Assembly (NCBI RefSeq): GCF_000613845.1
Contig: NZ_BAJT01000004.1
Coordinates: forward strand, 124,001-188,000
Reading direction: 5' to 3'
Length of the DNA: 64,000 nucleotides
Source: Asaia astilbis JCM 15831
Lineage (GTDB): Bacteria > Pseudomonadota > Alphaproteobacteria > Acetobacterales > Acetobacteraceae
The notes under the pieces were generated by a model. That model did not search any database, was not told the DNA's origin, and saw only the letters and a program-made list of their open reading frames with translations. The number at the start of each line of letters is the position of its first letter. Position 1 is the first letter of the stretch. Of this stretch, positions 29,274-38,816 are shown piece by piece. A program made the position numbers and the translations under genes.

Positions 29274-30495
29274 AGCGAAACTCCCAGATGCTCGGCAACG
29301 GTGAAGATATCCTTGTCACCACGGCCTGACAGATTGAGGATGATGATCTGGTCGCGCGCCATGTCGGGGGCGATTTTCATCACATGGGCGAGCCCATGAG
29401 CACATTCGAGCGCTGGAATGATGCCCTCGGTGCGTGTCAGAAGCTGGAAGGCTTCCAGAGCTTCCTTGTCTGTCACGCCGACATATTCGGCGCGACCGAT
29501 GTCGTTCAGCCAGGAATGCTCTGGCCCGATGCCCGGATAGTCCAACCCCGCACTGATCGAATGCGCCTCGGCAATCTGGCCGAATTCGTCCTGAAGCAGA
29601 TAGGTCCGGTTGCCATGCAGAACGCCAGAGCGTCCGCGTGAAATGGAGGCTGCGGTCAGGCCGCTATCGAGACCATGACCAGCCGCTTCAACGCCGATCA
29701 TTCTGACGGCTTCGTCATCGAGGAAGGGGTGGAACAGCCCCATGCGTTCGAGCCGCCGCCGATTGCAGCGATGAGCACGTCGGGAAGACGGCCCTCGACA
29801 GCCATGATCTGCTCACGCGTCTCGATGCCGATGATCGACTGGAAGTCGCGCACCATCTCCGGATAGGGGTGCGGCCCGGCGACGGTGCCGACCAGAAAAT
29901 AGGTGTCATGCACATTGGCGACCCAATCGCGCATGGCTTCGTTCATGGCGTCCTTGAGTGTGCCGGAGCCTGCCGTGACGGGTCTGACCTCGGCACCCAG
30001 AAGATGCATGCGAAACACGTTGGGCTTTTGCCGCTCGACATCGACGGCGCCCATATAGACGGTGCATTTCAGCCCGAAAAGTGCGCAGACGGTTGCCGTT
30101 GCGACGCCGTGCTGGCCTGCGCCAGTCTCGGCGACGATGCGTGTCTTGCCCATGCGTCGTGCCAGAAGGATCTGGCCCATGACGTTGTTGAGCTTGTGCG
30201 AGCCCGTATGGTTGAGCTCCTCACGCTTGAGATAAACCTTCGCGCCGCCGAGTTCTTGACTCAGGCGTTTTGCATGCCATAGCGGGCTTGGGCGGCCGAC
30301 ATAATCGCGGAAATAGTAATCGAGCTCGCGACGAAACTCGGGATCGGCCTTGGCGGTCTGATAGGCATCAGCCAGATCCTGCACCAAAGGCATGAGGGTT
30401 TCGGCAACGAACTGGCCCCCGAACGTACCGAAACGGCCACGCTGGTCGGGGCCGTTGCGCAGGCTGTTGAGGCGGGGCGAGACTTCAGAACTCAT
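29270..30495 (-). CDS. trpB: Tryptophan synthase beta chain, reading frame interrupted
   Basis: A TrpB of about 408 residues. It has [15 protein letters not shown], the pyridoxal-phosphate lysine in [10 protein letters not shown] (Lys101), [10 protein letters not shown], the GGGSNA phosphate loop, [10 protein letters not shown], and [12 protein letters not shown] with [10 protein letters not shown] and LSGRGDKD at the end. It condenses indole with serine to tryptophan. The frame breaks inside GGGSNA near 29744, where AACGCATGGG needs one extra C to read NAMGLFHPF. The gene is otherwise perfect, so I think a base is missing from the sequence. AGGAC lies seven bases before the chosen ATG. No trpF is in the window. 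Confidence 0.95.
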
Positions 30496-30618
30496 GCGAG
30501 TTGTCCTGTTAGAGGCATGGATCGACACGGCGAGCGGGTTTCTGCGATACCAGAGGGGCGGCGCAACGTCCATTCCCGACCCGCAGGGGAAATCCGCCCA
30601 GTCGGAAAGAGAGTTTCG

Positions 30619-31605
30619 ATGTTTCTAGCGCATCCTGTGGGGCGTCCCGTTCATGAGATTATTGCGGTCGAAGATGCGGGAGATGTTTCCTGGCTCGATC
30701 TGATCGATCCAAGTGAGGACGAGATCCGTCTTGCCGAGGCTGTGACAGGGCTGACGCTGCCGAGAAGGGAAGCGCTGGAGGAAATCGAAAGTTCGTCACG
30801 CCATTACCGGCAGGACGATGTCATTTATCTTTCGACCCCGCTCATCCGCATGGTCGAGGAACAGATGACGACCTATCCGGTCGGAATCGTCGTGTCTCCG
30901 CGCTGGCTGATTACGGTGCGCTACGCAAGCTACGCAGCCTTTGAGACCATGAGCCGCGATCTGTCAGCAGCCGATGTCGATGGTGCCTCTCTCGATGTGC
31001 CTGAGCTGGCCATTCGATTGCTTGAGACCATCGTCAACCGGTTGGCTGATATTCTCGAGAATGCCGGCCATACCCTCGATGAGATCTCGCGCACGGTTTT
31101 TGCCGATAAGCGGTCAAACCGTCGTGTGCGTAACGCCAATGTTCTGCGTCAGACACTCAGAAAACTGGGAGGGAGCGGTGATCTGACCTCGTCCATCAGG
31201 GAGAGCCTTCTGGGGGTCGATCGCATCGGGATGTATCTGGGCGATGCGCGTTATTTCGAGTTTCGCGATGCGCTGAAGGGGCGCCTGCGTATTCTGAGCA
31301 GGGACGTCGCCTCGCTGAACGACTACGTGGCGCAAATGGCCGTGAAGGTGCAGTTTCTTCTGGATGCGACGCTTGGCTTTATCAGCATCGATCAGAATGA
31401 CGGGATGAAATTGCTGACGGTTGTCAGCTTTGTCGGCATCACGCCGACCTTGTTGGCGGGCATCTATGGCATGAACTTCAAGCTCATGCCGGAACTCGAA
31501 TGGCATTACGGCTATTACTATGCGCTGGGCCTGATGGCTCTCTCGGTGCTGCTGCCTTTGTTCATCTTCTGGCGCCGGGGATGGTTTGGAGATCGTTCAT
31601 CGTGA
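30619..31605 (+). CDS. corA: Magnesium/cobalt transporter CorA
   Basis: A complete 328-residue CorA-type channel: a large cytoplasmic domain rich in charged helices ([47 protein letters not shown]), two C-terminal membrane helices, and the signature YGMNF near residue 283 on the loop between them. CorA forms pentamers that take up Mg2+ and some divalent metals. The frame is open for 34 codons upstream but the chosen ATG is preceded by AAGAGAG and places the N-terminus as in other CorA proteins. Its stop overlaps the start of the next gene (GTGA). It is divergent from trpB. Confidence 0.93.
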   Translation: MFLAHPVGRPVHEIIAVEDAGDVSWLDLIDPSEDEIRLAEAVTGLTLPRREALEEIESSSRHYRQDDVIYLSTPLIRMVEEQMTTYPVGIVVSPRWLITVRYASYAAFETMSRDLSAADVDGASLDVPELAIRLLETIVNRLADILENAGHTLDEISRTVFADKRSNRRVRNANVLRQTLRKLGGSGDLTSSIRESLLGVDRIGMYLGDARYFEFRDALKGRLRILSRDVASLNDYVAQMAVKVQFLLDATLGFISIDQNDGMKLLTVVSFVGITPTLLAGIYGMNFKLMPELEWHYGYYYALGLMALSVLLPLFIFWRRGWFGDRSS

Positions 31606-32129
31606 ACAGGTTCGCTCTGTCCTTTTCCCTTCTAGCTCTCGCGTCAGTCGCCTCTCGGGTGCAGGCAGCGCCTGTCTTCCATCCGACGACGCATGAGGCT
31701 CAGCAGGTCCTCGATCGTCTGGTGAAGGAGCCTCTGAAATTCGAAGGTGCAAGTGGGCTGCCTCTCGGGTTTCGTCAGGCGGCCGGTAATCGGGGCAGGC
31801 AACCGACCCGGGTCCTGATGGGGTACCATTTGAATGGCACGCAGATTTCAGGTGAGTTCGTCGCCCTCGATGCCGAGAACAGGCCCTTGCAGGCGGCATC
31901 GCTGAACGGTCGTTTGCTGGATTCAGGCAAGGTCGAGGGACCCGTGTCGTGTCAGGTTGATATCGGTCTGCCGTCGACGCTCCACTTGAGCGGCCTTTGC
32001 GGCCCGGCGCAAATTTCGGGCGCCTATACCGAACAGACGCCTGAATCTCCGCTCGTCTTTCTGTTGCCCGGTCTGGGAGAGTCTGAAGGCGCAGCCGGAG
32101 AGTACAGGATGATGTCCTGGCGTGGTTGA
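31602..32129 (+). CDS. Exported protein, unknown function
   Basis: A 175-residue protein that starts at a GTG overlapping the corA stop, with GGAG nine bases upstream. The signal peptide is [24 protein letters not shown]. The mature part looks beta-rich, with two cysteines (PVSCQVDIGL and LSGLCGPAQ) spaced to form a disulfide, and a YHLNGTQISGEFVALDAENRPL repeat-like stretch resembling small beta-sandwich envelope proteins. No family is recognised. Coupling with corA suggests co-expression, not a shared job. Confidence 0.62.
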   Translation: MNRFALSFSLLALASVASRVQAAPVFHPTTHEAQQVLDRLVKEPLKFEGASGLPLGFRQAAGNRGRQPTRVLMGYHLNGTQISGEFVALDAENRPLQAASLNGRLLDSGKVEGPVSCQVDIGLPSTLHLSGLCGPAQISGAYTEQTPESPLVFLLPGLGESEGAAGEYRMMSWRG

Positions 32130-32138
32130 TGCGCAGTG

Positions 32139-32168
32139 TTGACAGAAACCCGTATTTTTCACTAGATT
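32139..32168 (+). promoter_or_regulatory. Likely sigma-70 promoter of rho
   Basis: A perfect -35 box TTGACA is followed after 18 bases by TAGATT (four of six to TATAAT), about 180 bases before the rho start. This gives rho a long untranslated leader, as in other bacteria where Rho limits its own transcription. Confidence 0.6.
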
Positions 32169-32351
32169 GCAAAGCAAGCGCCGCTTTTCTGTTCTGCATT
32201 GCGGCCTTTTTTCAAGACCTTCCGTCTTCGCTCATCGTCGGGCCCGTCCTGCGGCCCATCTGACGGGGCATCCTTTCACGATCGATCATCTGTCACGGAT
32301 ACGGACTTTGTCTCCAGGGCAGTGGACTATAGCCCATCTAAGGCGCTTTTC

Positions 32352-33647
32352 ATGCATCTTGCTGAACTCAAGAAAAAATCACCTGCCGATTTGCTGGCCT
32401 ACGCTGAAGAGCTGCAAATCGAGAATGCATCCTCGATGCGCAAGCAGGACATCATGTTCGCCATTCTCAAGACCCTGGCGGACAACGATCAGGCCATTTA
32501 TGGCGAAGGCACACTGGAAATCCTGTCTGACGGTTTCGGGTATCTTCGCTCCCCCGAAGCCAATTATCTGCCCGGCCCTGACGATATCTACATCTCCCCC
32601 GCCCAGGTGCGCCGTTTCGGCCTGCGCCCCGGTGATACGGTCGAAGGTCAGATTCGTGCGCCGCGCGATGGCGAGCGTTATTTCTCGCTGCTCAAGGTCA
32701 ACTCGATCAACTTCGAAGAGCCTGATTCCGTCCGTCAGCGCATCAACTTTGATAATCTGACGCCGCTCTACCCTGAGCGTCGCCTCCGGATGGAAGTCGA
32801 ACAGGTCGGTGCTCCTGAGCCCCAGCCGACAGGCAAGGGCAAGAAAGACCAGCGCGATTACACGCCGCGCGTGATCGATCTCGTAGCCCCCATCGGTATG
32901 GGACAGCGTGCGCTCATCGTGGCTCCGCCGCGTACGGGTAAGACCGTCATGCTGCAGAGCATTGCGTCTTCCATCAGCGCCAACCATCCTGACGTCTTTC
33001 TGATCGTGCTGCTGATCGATGAACGTCCGGAAGAAGTGACCGACATGGCCCGCTCGGTGCGTGGCGAAGTGGTCTCATCGACCTTTGACGAGCCCGCGAC
33101 CCGACACGTTCAGGTCACCGAAATGGTGCTGGAGAAGGCCAAGCGTCTTGTTGAGCACAAGCGTGACGTCGTGATCCTGCTGGACTCCATCACCCGTTTG
33201 GCGCGCGCCTACAACACCGTTGTGCCGTCATCGGGCAAGGTGCTGACCGGTGGTGTGGACGCCAACGCCCTGCAGCGCCCCAAGCGCTTCTTCGGTGCTG
33301 CGCGTAACATTGAGGAAGGTGGCTCGCTCACCATCATTGCAACGGCGTTGATCGATACGGGCAGCCGTATGGACGAAGTGATTTTCGAAGAGTTCAAGGG
33401 CACGGGTAACTCCGAGCTCATTCTCGATCGTAAGCTCTCGGATAAGCGTACCTTCCCCGCGATCGACATCACCAAGTCGGGTACGCGTAAGGAAGAGCTC
33501 CTTGTCGATCGTGCGTCGCTGTCGAAGATGTGGGTGCTGCGCCGTATCCTGTCGCCGATGGGCACCATGGATGCGATGGACTTCCTGCTCGACAAGCTGA
33601 AATACAGCAAGACGAACCAGGATTTCTTCGACGCCATGAACAACTGA
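32352..33647 (+). CDS. rho: Transcription termination factor Rho
   Basis: A complete 431-residue Rho: the N-terminal SAP-like helix bundle ([20 protein letters not shown]), the cold-shock RNA-binding domain ([20 protein letters not shown]), and the RecA-type ATPase with Walker [10 protein letters not shown] near 194-201, [12 protein letters not shown], and the Q/R loops [15 protein letters not shown] and [20 protein letters not shown]. As a hexameric helicase it ends untranslated transcripts. The ATG chosen has AAGG upstream and the usual rho N-terminus; the open frame 51 codons upstream is the leader. A strong terminator follows. Confidence 0.97.
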   Translation: MHLAELKKKSPADLLAYAEELQIENASSMRKQDIMFAILKTLADNDQAIYGEGTLEILSDGFGYLRSPEANYLPGPDDIYISPAQVRRFGLRPGDTVEGQIRAPRDGERYFSLLKVNSINFEEPDSVRQRINFDNLTPLYPERRLRMEVEQVGAPEPQPTGKGKKDQRDYTPRVIDLVAPIGMGQRALIVAPPRTGKTVMLQSIASSISANHPDVFLIVLLIDERPEEVTDMARSVRGEVVSSTFDEPATRHVQVTEMVLEKAKRLVEHKRDVVILLDSITRLARAYNTVVPSSGKVLTGGVDANALQRPKRFFGAARNIEEGGSLTIIATALIDTGSRMDEVIFEEFKGTGNSELILDRKLSDKRTFPAIDITKSGTRKEELLVDRASLSKMWVLRRILSPMGTMDAMDFLLDKLKYSKTNQDFFDAMNN

Positions 33648-33674
33648 TCTTTCGATCAGCTTGTGACGATCAGC

Positions 33675-33706
33675 CGCCGGGTGCCCATGGTGCCCGGCGT
33701 TTTTTT
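33675..33706 (+). terminator. Intrinsic terminator after rho
   Basis: CGCCGGGTGCC and GGTGCCCGGCG form an 11-pair stem (two G-T pairs) around CAT, followed by seven Ts. Classic intrinsic terminator, so rho does not depend on itself to end its own transcript. Confidence 0.92.
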
Positions 33707-33811
33707 GTAAGAAGCGTCAGCTCTCGCTTGGGATGAAAGGGGCGCAGCCTCTTTTCGGGGGACGGGGCCCCGCCCCGTGATCCATCTATGTCCGCTCTGT
33801 TCGAAAAGCGT

Positions 33812-34258
33812 TTAAAGCGCGACGCCCTCCAGTCTGAGTAGATAACGCTTGTCGTCCAGTCCGCCTTCGCCGGAGTAGCCGCCGAGATGACTCTTGCCGA
33901 GAACGCGATGGCAGGGGATCAGGATCGGGATCGGGTTATGGGACATGGCGCCCCCAATCGACCGGGCGGAACCGCCGGCTTTTGCGGCAAGTTCCGCATA
34001 GCTGATCGTCTGGCCGTAGGGCACATGCTGCAGGGCAGCCCAGACGGTTTTGCGATAGGCGGTGCCCCAGGGTGCCAGAGGTAGGTCGAAACTTTCAGGC
34101 TCGCCGTCGAAATAACGTTCCAGCATGGTCTGGGCGCGGGTAAGAAGGGGCGTCTTTTCCTGATCGCGTCCCCATCCCCAATCGAGGGCGACGATAGACC
34201 CTTCATCTTCGCTGAGGGTCAGGGGGCCAAGGGGAGAGTGTAATGAGAGCTGGGGCAT
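33812..34258 (-). CDS. ogt: Methylated-DNA--protein-cysteine methyltransferase
   Basis: A complete protein of 148 residues. It has the O6-alkylguanine transferase domain with VPYGQTISYAELA (helix-turn-helix), GGAMSHNPIPILIPCHRVLG with the acceptor Cys116, and GGYSGEGGLDDKRYLLRLE. It repairs O6-methylguanine by moving the alkyl group to its own cysteine in a one-off reaction. It lacks the N-terminal Ada domains, so ogt is the better name. It is divergent from mnmE with only 11 bases between start codons, so their promoters must overlap. Ribosome binding site is weak. Confidence 0.92.
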   Translation of the reverse strand: MPQLSLHSPLGPLTLSEDEGSIVALDWGWGRDQEKTPLLTRAQTMLERYFDGEPESFDLPLAPWGTAYRKTVWAALQHVPYGQTISYAELAAKAGGSARSIGGAMSHNPIPILIPCHRVLGKSHLGGYSGEGGLDDKRYLLRLEGVAL

Positions 34259-34269
34259 AGAGGATTCAC

Positions 34270-35574
34270 ATGGTTGACGCGATGGAAAGCCCGGCAAGAC
34301 GCAAGGGCGAAGTCATTTTCGCTCTGGCGACCGGTGCCGGGCGGGCGGCGATTGCCATCATGCGCGCAAGTGGTCCCGGCGCTCAAGAGGTGCTTGCCGC
34401 CTTGTGTTCGGGGCGTCTGCCTTCGCCGCGTCATGCCAGCCTGCGCGCGCTGCGTCACGAGGGCGAGCATCTGGATGATGCCGTTGTTCTTTGGTTACCC
34501 GGTCCGCGCTCCTATACCGGCGAGGACGGCTTTGAACTGCATCTTCACGCAGGACCAGCCGTCATCGATCGGGTCGCGCTCGCGCTGACGGCACTCGGAG
34601 CGCGACCTGCTGAGGCAGGGGAGTTTACGCGTCGGGCTGTGCAGGCAGGCCGACTGGATCTGCTTCAGGCCGAGGCGATTGCCGATCTGGTAGAGGCCGA
34701 GAGTGACAGCCAGCGTCAGCAGGCGCTGGCTCAGGCAGACGGTGTGCTCAGCCGGCGCTATCACGACTGGAGCGACCGATTGAAAACGCTTCTTGCTCAT
34801 CAGGAAGCACTGATCGACTTTCCGGATGAAGATCTGCCTGAAGAGGTCGAACAGGCATTGGCTCGCAAACTCGACGGATTGCGCACAGAGTTTCAATCCC
34901 ACCTTGCTAACAAGCGGGGCGAGATCGTGCGACGCGGGCTGACCGTGGTCATCGCGGGGGCGCCCAATGTTGGTAAGTCGAGTCTGCTGAACTACCTGGC
35001 AGGATATGACGCAGCAATCGTCACCCACCGGGCGGGGACGACGCGCGATGTGATTGCGATCGACTGGCTCTTTCATGGGGTTCGACTGCGTCTGGTCGAT
35101 ACAGCAGGGCTTCGGGAGACCGAGGACGAGATCGAGGCAGAAGGCATCAAACGCGCAATGTTTCACGTGGAACATGCCGATCTTGTGCTTCATGTGATGG
35201 CAGGCGAGGCAGAAATGCCGCTCCGCCCTGACGCGTTTTTGGTCTGCAACAAGATCGATCTGTATCCGGCTTTGGAAGGCACACTCGGCTTGAGCGTGCA
35301 GACGGGCGAGGGAATGTCTGCGCTCGAAGCGCTTCTGGCCGAGCGGATCAAAGCCCTGACAGCAGGCGTCGGCGCGCCTCTGACAAGGGCGCGTCACCGG
35401 GCTGGCATCGAAGAGGCGCTGCTCTATCTCGATCAGGCGCGTGCAGCGCCGTGGCCCGAGGTGAGGGGCGAAGCATTGCGACTTGCGATGCGGGCTCTCG
35501 GTCGATTGACGGGACAAGTTGATGTCGAGTCCCTGCTGGATGTGATATTTGGACAATTCTGCATTGGTAAATGA
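34270..35574 (+). CDS. mnmE: tRNA modification GTPase MnmE
   Basis: A complete 434-residue MnmE: the N-terminal tetrahydrofolate-binding domain ([36 protein letters not shown]), the inserted G domain with Walker [10 protein letters not shown] near 230-238, [14 protein letters not shown] and NKID, and the C-terminal FCIGK whose cysteine is needed for activity. With MnmG it adds the carboxymethylaminomethyl group to wobble uridine 34 of several tRNAs. A second ATG four codons in is an alternative start. A parS site lies inside the coding region and encodes MFHVEH. mnmG starts eight bases after the stop. Confidence 0.97.
   Translation: MVDAMESPARRKGEVIFALATGAGRAAIAIMRASGPGAQEVLAALCSGRLPSPRHASLRALRHEGEHLDDAVVLWLPGPRSYTGEDGFELHLHAGPAVIDRVALALTALGARPAEAGEFTRRAVQAGRLDLLQAEAIADLVEAESDSQRQQALAQADGVLSRRYHDWSDRLKTLLAHQEALIDFPDEDLPEEVEQALARKLDGLRTEFQSHLANKRGEIVRRGLTVVIAGAPNVGKSSLLNYLAGYDAAIVTHRAGTTRDVIAIDWLFHGVRLRLVDTAGLRETEDEIEAEGIKRAMFHVEHADLVLHVMAGEAEMPLRPDAFLVCNKIDLYPALEGTLGLSVQTGEGMSALEALLAERIKALTAGVGAPLTRARHRAGIEEALLYLDQARAAPWPEVRGEALRLAMRALGRLTGQVDVESLLDVIFGQFCIGK
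35159..35174. promoter_or_regulatory. parS: parS centromere site (copy 2, inside mnmE)
   Basis: TGTTTCACGTGGAACA is the exact reverse complement of the intergenic copy at 27714. It is embedded in mnmE and encodes the residues around FHVE, so the protein and the centromere share these bases. Confidence 0.9.
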
Positions 35575-35581
35575 GGCATGT

Positions 35582-37438
35582 GTGAGCGAGTTTGATGTTG
35601 TCGTCATAGGCGGGGGGCATGCGGGTTGTGAGGCAGCTGCTGCCTCGGCACGTTTCGGCGCGCGTACGCTTTTGCTGACTCAAAAGCCTGAGATGATCGG
35701 TGCGATGTCGTGCAACCCGGCGATCGGGGGGATCGGCAAGGGACATCTCGTCCGCGAGATCGATGCACTTGACGGGTTGATGGGCCGCGCCGCCGACAGG
35801 GCGGGAATCCATTTCAAGCTGCTGAACCGCTCCAAAGGGCCTGCCGTCCACGGCCCACGCGCACAGGCCGATCGCTATCTGTATCGGAATGCCATTCAGG
35901 CGCTGTTGGTCGAAACGCCCAATCTAACGATTGTGGCGGGTGAGGCGGCTGATCTCGTTGTGCAGGACAAGCGTGTTACCGGGGTCGTGTGTGAAGACGG
36001 GCGTGTGTTCAGTGGCGGCGCAGTGGTGGTGACCAGCGGTACGTTTCTGCGTGGTGTGATCCATATCGGGCATAAGCAGGAGCAGGCGGGGCGTATCGGG
36101 GAGCGTCCTGCGGCGCGTCTGGGAGAGCGCCTTGAGGCGCTTGGCCTTCGTATGGGGCGGCTCAAGACCGGCACGCCTGCGCGTCTGGCGCGTGACAGCA
36201 TCGATTGGGAGTCTCTGGCAGAGGATAAGGGCGACGCCGTACCAGAGCCGTTCAGCCGTCTGACCGATCGCATCACCACCGATCAGCTCTCCTGTCGCAT
36301 CACGACCACGACGCCACAGACGCATCAGATCATCCGGGATAATCTGGCCTTGTCTGCTCTTTATGGCGGTGCAATTGCCGGACGCGGGCCGCGCTATTGC
36401 CCGTCGATCGAAGACAAGATTGTCCGGTTCGGTGAGAAAGACGGACATCAGATCTTCCTCGAGCCCGAGGGGCTGCCGGGGAATCCCGGGGGGGATCTGG
36501 TCTATCCGAACGGTATTTCCACCAGTCTGCCCGCCGACATTCAGGCATTGATGATGGCGTCCATTCCAGGGCTTGAGAAAGCGCGCATCGTCACGCCCGG
36601 CTACGCGGTTGAGTATGATTATGTCGATCCGCGTGAGCTGGCCCCAAGCCTCGCTTTGAAAGCAATGCAGGGTCTTTACCTCGCCGGGCAGATCAATGGC
36701 ACGACCGGTTATGAAGAGGCGGGGGCTCAGGGCCTTCTGGCGGGTCTGAATGCGGCTCGCTTCGTCGGGGGCAATGAGCCGCTCGTTCTCGGTCGTGATC
36801 AGGCCTATCTGGGTGTGATGCTTGACGATCTGACGTTGCAGGGGGTTTCCGAGCCCTATCGCATGTTCACGTCACGGGCCGAATACCGGTTGAGCCTGCG
36901 TGCCGATAATGCCGATCTCCGTCTGACGGCGCTCGGGGTCGAGATGGGATGTGTGAGCTCTGAGAGAGCGGCACGTCTTGAGCAGGACGAGCAGGCCATC
37001 ACGTCGGCGATGGAGCAGGCGCGTGCGGCGCTCTATGCCCCTCAGGATCTCGCAGCGCAGGGCATTACGGTCTCGCAGGACGGTCGTCGGCGCTCCTTGC
37101 TCGATGTGCTGTCTGGGCAGGCAGATGAGGCGGCAGCATCACGTCTCGCGCCCTGGTTTGCCGAGCTCCCCTTGCGCGTGCGACGCCATGTCGAGACGGA
37201 AGCCCGCTATGGTGGATATCTTCAGCGTCAGGAACGGGAGATCCGTCAGCTCGCGGGAGAGGCGCAGATCTCTCTGCCCGTCGATCTCGATTACACCCGT
37301 ATCGGCGGCTTGAGCAGCGAGATGAAAGAGCGTCTTTCTCTGGCCCGGCCCGTCAATTTTGCGGCGGCGCAGCGCGTCCCGGGCGTCACACCCGCCGCCA
37401 TGATCGCACTTCTGGCGCATGTGAGGGCCGTGGCATGA
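35582..37438 (+). CDS. mnmG: tRNA uridine-5-carboxymethylaminomethyl modification enzyme MnmG
   Basis: A complete 618-residue MnmG (GidA): FAD-binding [19 protein letters not shown] at the N-terminus, [40 protein letters not shown] with RADR-type contacts, [12 protein letters not shown] and the C-terminal MnmE-interacting domain ending [23 protein letters not shown]. It supplies the flavin and NADH chemistry for wobble uridine modification. The GTG chosen has GAGG upstream and matches the family start; 11 upstream codons are open but would overlap mnmE. It overlaps rsmG by four bases (ATGA). Confidence 0.97.
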   Translation: MSEFDVVVIGGGHAGCEAAAASARFGARTLLLTQKPEMIGAMSCNPAIGGIGKGHLVREIDALDGLMGRAADRAGIHFKLLNRSKGPAVHGPRAQADRYLYRNAIQALLVETPNLTIVAGEAADLVVQDKRVTGVVCEDGRVFSGGAVVVTSGTFLRGVIHIGHKQEQAGRIGERPAARLGERLEALGLRMGRLKTGTPARLARDSIDWESLAEDKGDAVPEPFSRLTDRITTDQLSCRITTTTPQTHQIIRDNLALSALYGGAIAGRGPRYCPSIEDKIVRFGEKDGHQIFLEPEGLPGNPGGDLVYPNGISTSLPADIQALMMASIPGLEKARIVTPGYAVEYDYVDPRELAPSLALKAMQGLYLAGQINGTTGYEEAGAQGLLAGLNAARFVGGNEPLVLGRDQAYLGVMLDDLTLQGVSEPYRMFTSRAEYRLSLRADNADLRLTALGVEMGCVSSERAARLEQDEQAITSAMEQARAALYAPQDLAAQGITVSQDGRRRSLLDVLSGQADEAAASRLAPWFAELPLRVRRHVETEARYGGYLQRQEREIRQLAGEAQISLPVDLDYTRIGGLSSEMKERLSLARPVNFAAAQRVPGVTPAAMIALLAHVRAVA

Positions 37439-38014
37439 CCCCTGTTCCACGTGAAACACGCGAGCGGCTAGAGACTTTCGCGGCTTTGCTCGAAAAATGG
37501 AACGCGCGCATCAACCTCGTTAGCCCCCGTGACATGCCCCTTTTATGGGAGCGTCATATCGATGACTCACTCAGGCTTGTACTTCATCGAGCGGGGTGCC
37601 CGTGTCATCGATCTGGGGTCTGGCGGCGGCTTTCCCGCGCTCATGATCGGCATCGCCTGTGATGCCGAGATGGTCATGGTGGAGTCAGACCAACGCAAAT
37701 GCGCCTTTTTGAGAGAGGCGTCACGGGCTTGTGGCGTCAAGGCTCAGATTGTACCCAAGCGCATCGAGCAGGCCGATGTCGATCCTGCCAGCTATGTGAC
37801 GGCACGTGCCCTGGCTCCGTTGTCGCAGTTGCTGGAATGGAGTGCCCCTTTTCTGCTTCCGCATGGGAAAGCCCTGTTTCTCAAGGGAAAAAATCTGCCG
37901 GACGAGTTGACCGAAGCCGAGCGGTGCTGGCACATGCAGCATAGAATTCTGGACAATCGCGCCGCCTCAGGGGGCGCCATCATCGAGATAAGCGATATAA
38001 AACGTGTCGACTAA
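37435..38014 (+). CDS. rsmG: 16S rRNA (guanine527-N7)-methyltransferase RsmG, reading frame interrupted
   Basis: The N-terminal part ([29 protein letters not shown]) and the later S-adenosylmethionine-binding part ([65 protein letters not shown]) form a complete RsmG of about 192 residues. They lie in different frames, switching near 37583. Here the shift equals one extra base or two missing ones; two missing bases would restore the usual Pro between LV and FIERGA. RsmG methylates G527 in 16S rRNA; loss gives low-level streptomycin resistance. It overlaps both mnmG and parA. Confidence 0.93.
37443..37458. promoter_or_regulatory. parS: parS centromere site (copy 3, at the start of rsmG)
   Basis: TGTTCCACGTGAAACA, identical to the intergenic copy, covers codons 4 to 8 of rsmG (VPRET), about 550 bases before parA. 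Chromosomal parS sites in this very position, next to gidB and parA, are common. Confidence 0.92.
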
Positions 38015-38816
38015 CGACACGGGCAAAAAGGCCCGTATTCTCGCCATCACCAACCAGAAGGGGGGTGTGGGCAAGACCACAACAGCAATCAATCTGGCGG
38101 CAGCTCTTGCCAGCACGCAGCGCGTTCTGCTGGTCGATATCGACCCGCAGGGCAATGCGTCCACCGGGCTCGGCGTTGATTATAATGCGCGTCAGATCGG
38201 TAGCTATGCAGCACTCATGCAAGAGGCTCCACCGGAAAAACTCCCTCGTCCAACCGAAACACCCAATCTCGATGTTATCGTGGCCAATACCGATCTGGCC
38301 GGTGCCGAGATTGAGCTGATCGGGAGTGAACGGCGCGAGTTTCGTATCCGCGAGGCACTTATGGCGCTTGCCGATCGTTATGACATCATCCTGATCGACT
38401 GCCCGCCCAGCCTCGGTCTGTTGACCCTGAATGCGCTCGTGGCGGCCGATGCAGTGCTGATCCCGCTGCAATGTGAGTTCTTTGCGCTTGAAGGCATCAG
38501 TCAGATCGTTCGCACTGTCGATCGTGTGCGCCGGGCGTTCAATGCCGATCTGCACGTGGCGGGTATCATTCTCACCATGTACGATCGACGCAACAACCTG
38601 TCTGAACTGGTTGCGGCCGATGCGCGCAATTTCTTCGGGGAGCAGGTTCTGCAAACCCTGATTCCGCGCAATATCAAGATTTCCGAAGCGCAGAGCCACG
38701 GGTGCTCGGTGCTGGAGTATGACCGGCGCAGCAGCGGTGCCGCAGCCTATCTGGCTTTGGCAGAAGAAATTGCCCAACGTCTTGGTATCACCCAAAAGAA
38801 AGGGGCATCGTCATGA
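38004..38816 (+). CDS. parA: Chromosome partitioning protein ParA
   Basis: A complete 270-residue ParA/Soj ATPase: deviant Walker A KGGVGKTT at 19-26, VDIDPQGNAST, IDCPPSLGLLTLNAL, and LQCEFFALEGISQ. ATP-bound ParA coats the nucleoid and pulls ParB-parS complexes, moving the duplicated origin region toward the new pole. It starts at a GTG overlapping the rsmG stop by 11 bases and its stop overlaps parB by four bases (ATGA), so rsmG, parA and parB are translated as a unit. Confidence 0.97.
   Translation: MSTNDTGKKARILAITNQKGGVGKTTTAINLAAALASTQRVLLVDIDPQGNASTGLGVDYNARQIGSYAALMQEAPPEKLPRPTETPNLDVIVANTDLAGAEIELIGSERREFRIREALMALADRYDIILIDCPPSLGLLTLNALVAADAVLIPLQCEFFALEGISQIVRTVDRVRRAFNADLHVAGIILTMYDRRNNLSELVAADARNFFGEQVLQTLIPRNIKISEAQSHGCSVLEYDRRSSGAAAYLALAEEIAQRLGITQKKGASS

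Noticed and set aside
34495-35607. 370-codon open frame opposite mnmE
   Set aside because: mnmE is unmistakable and intact on the other strand; this frame gives a Cys/His/Arg-rich product without any domain.
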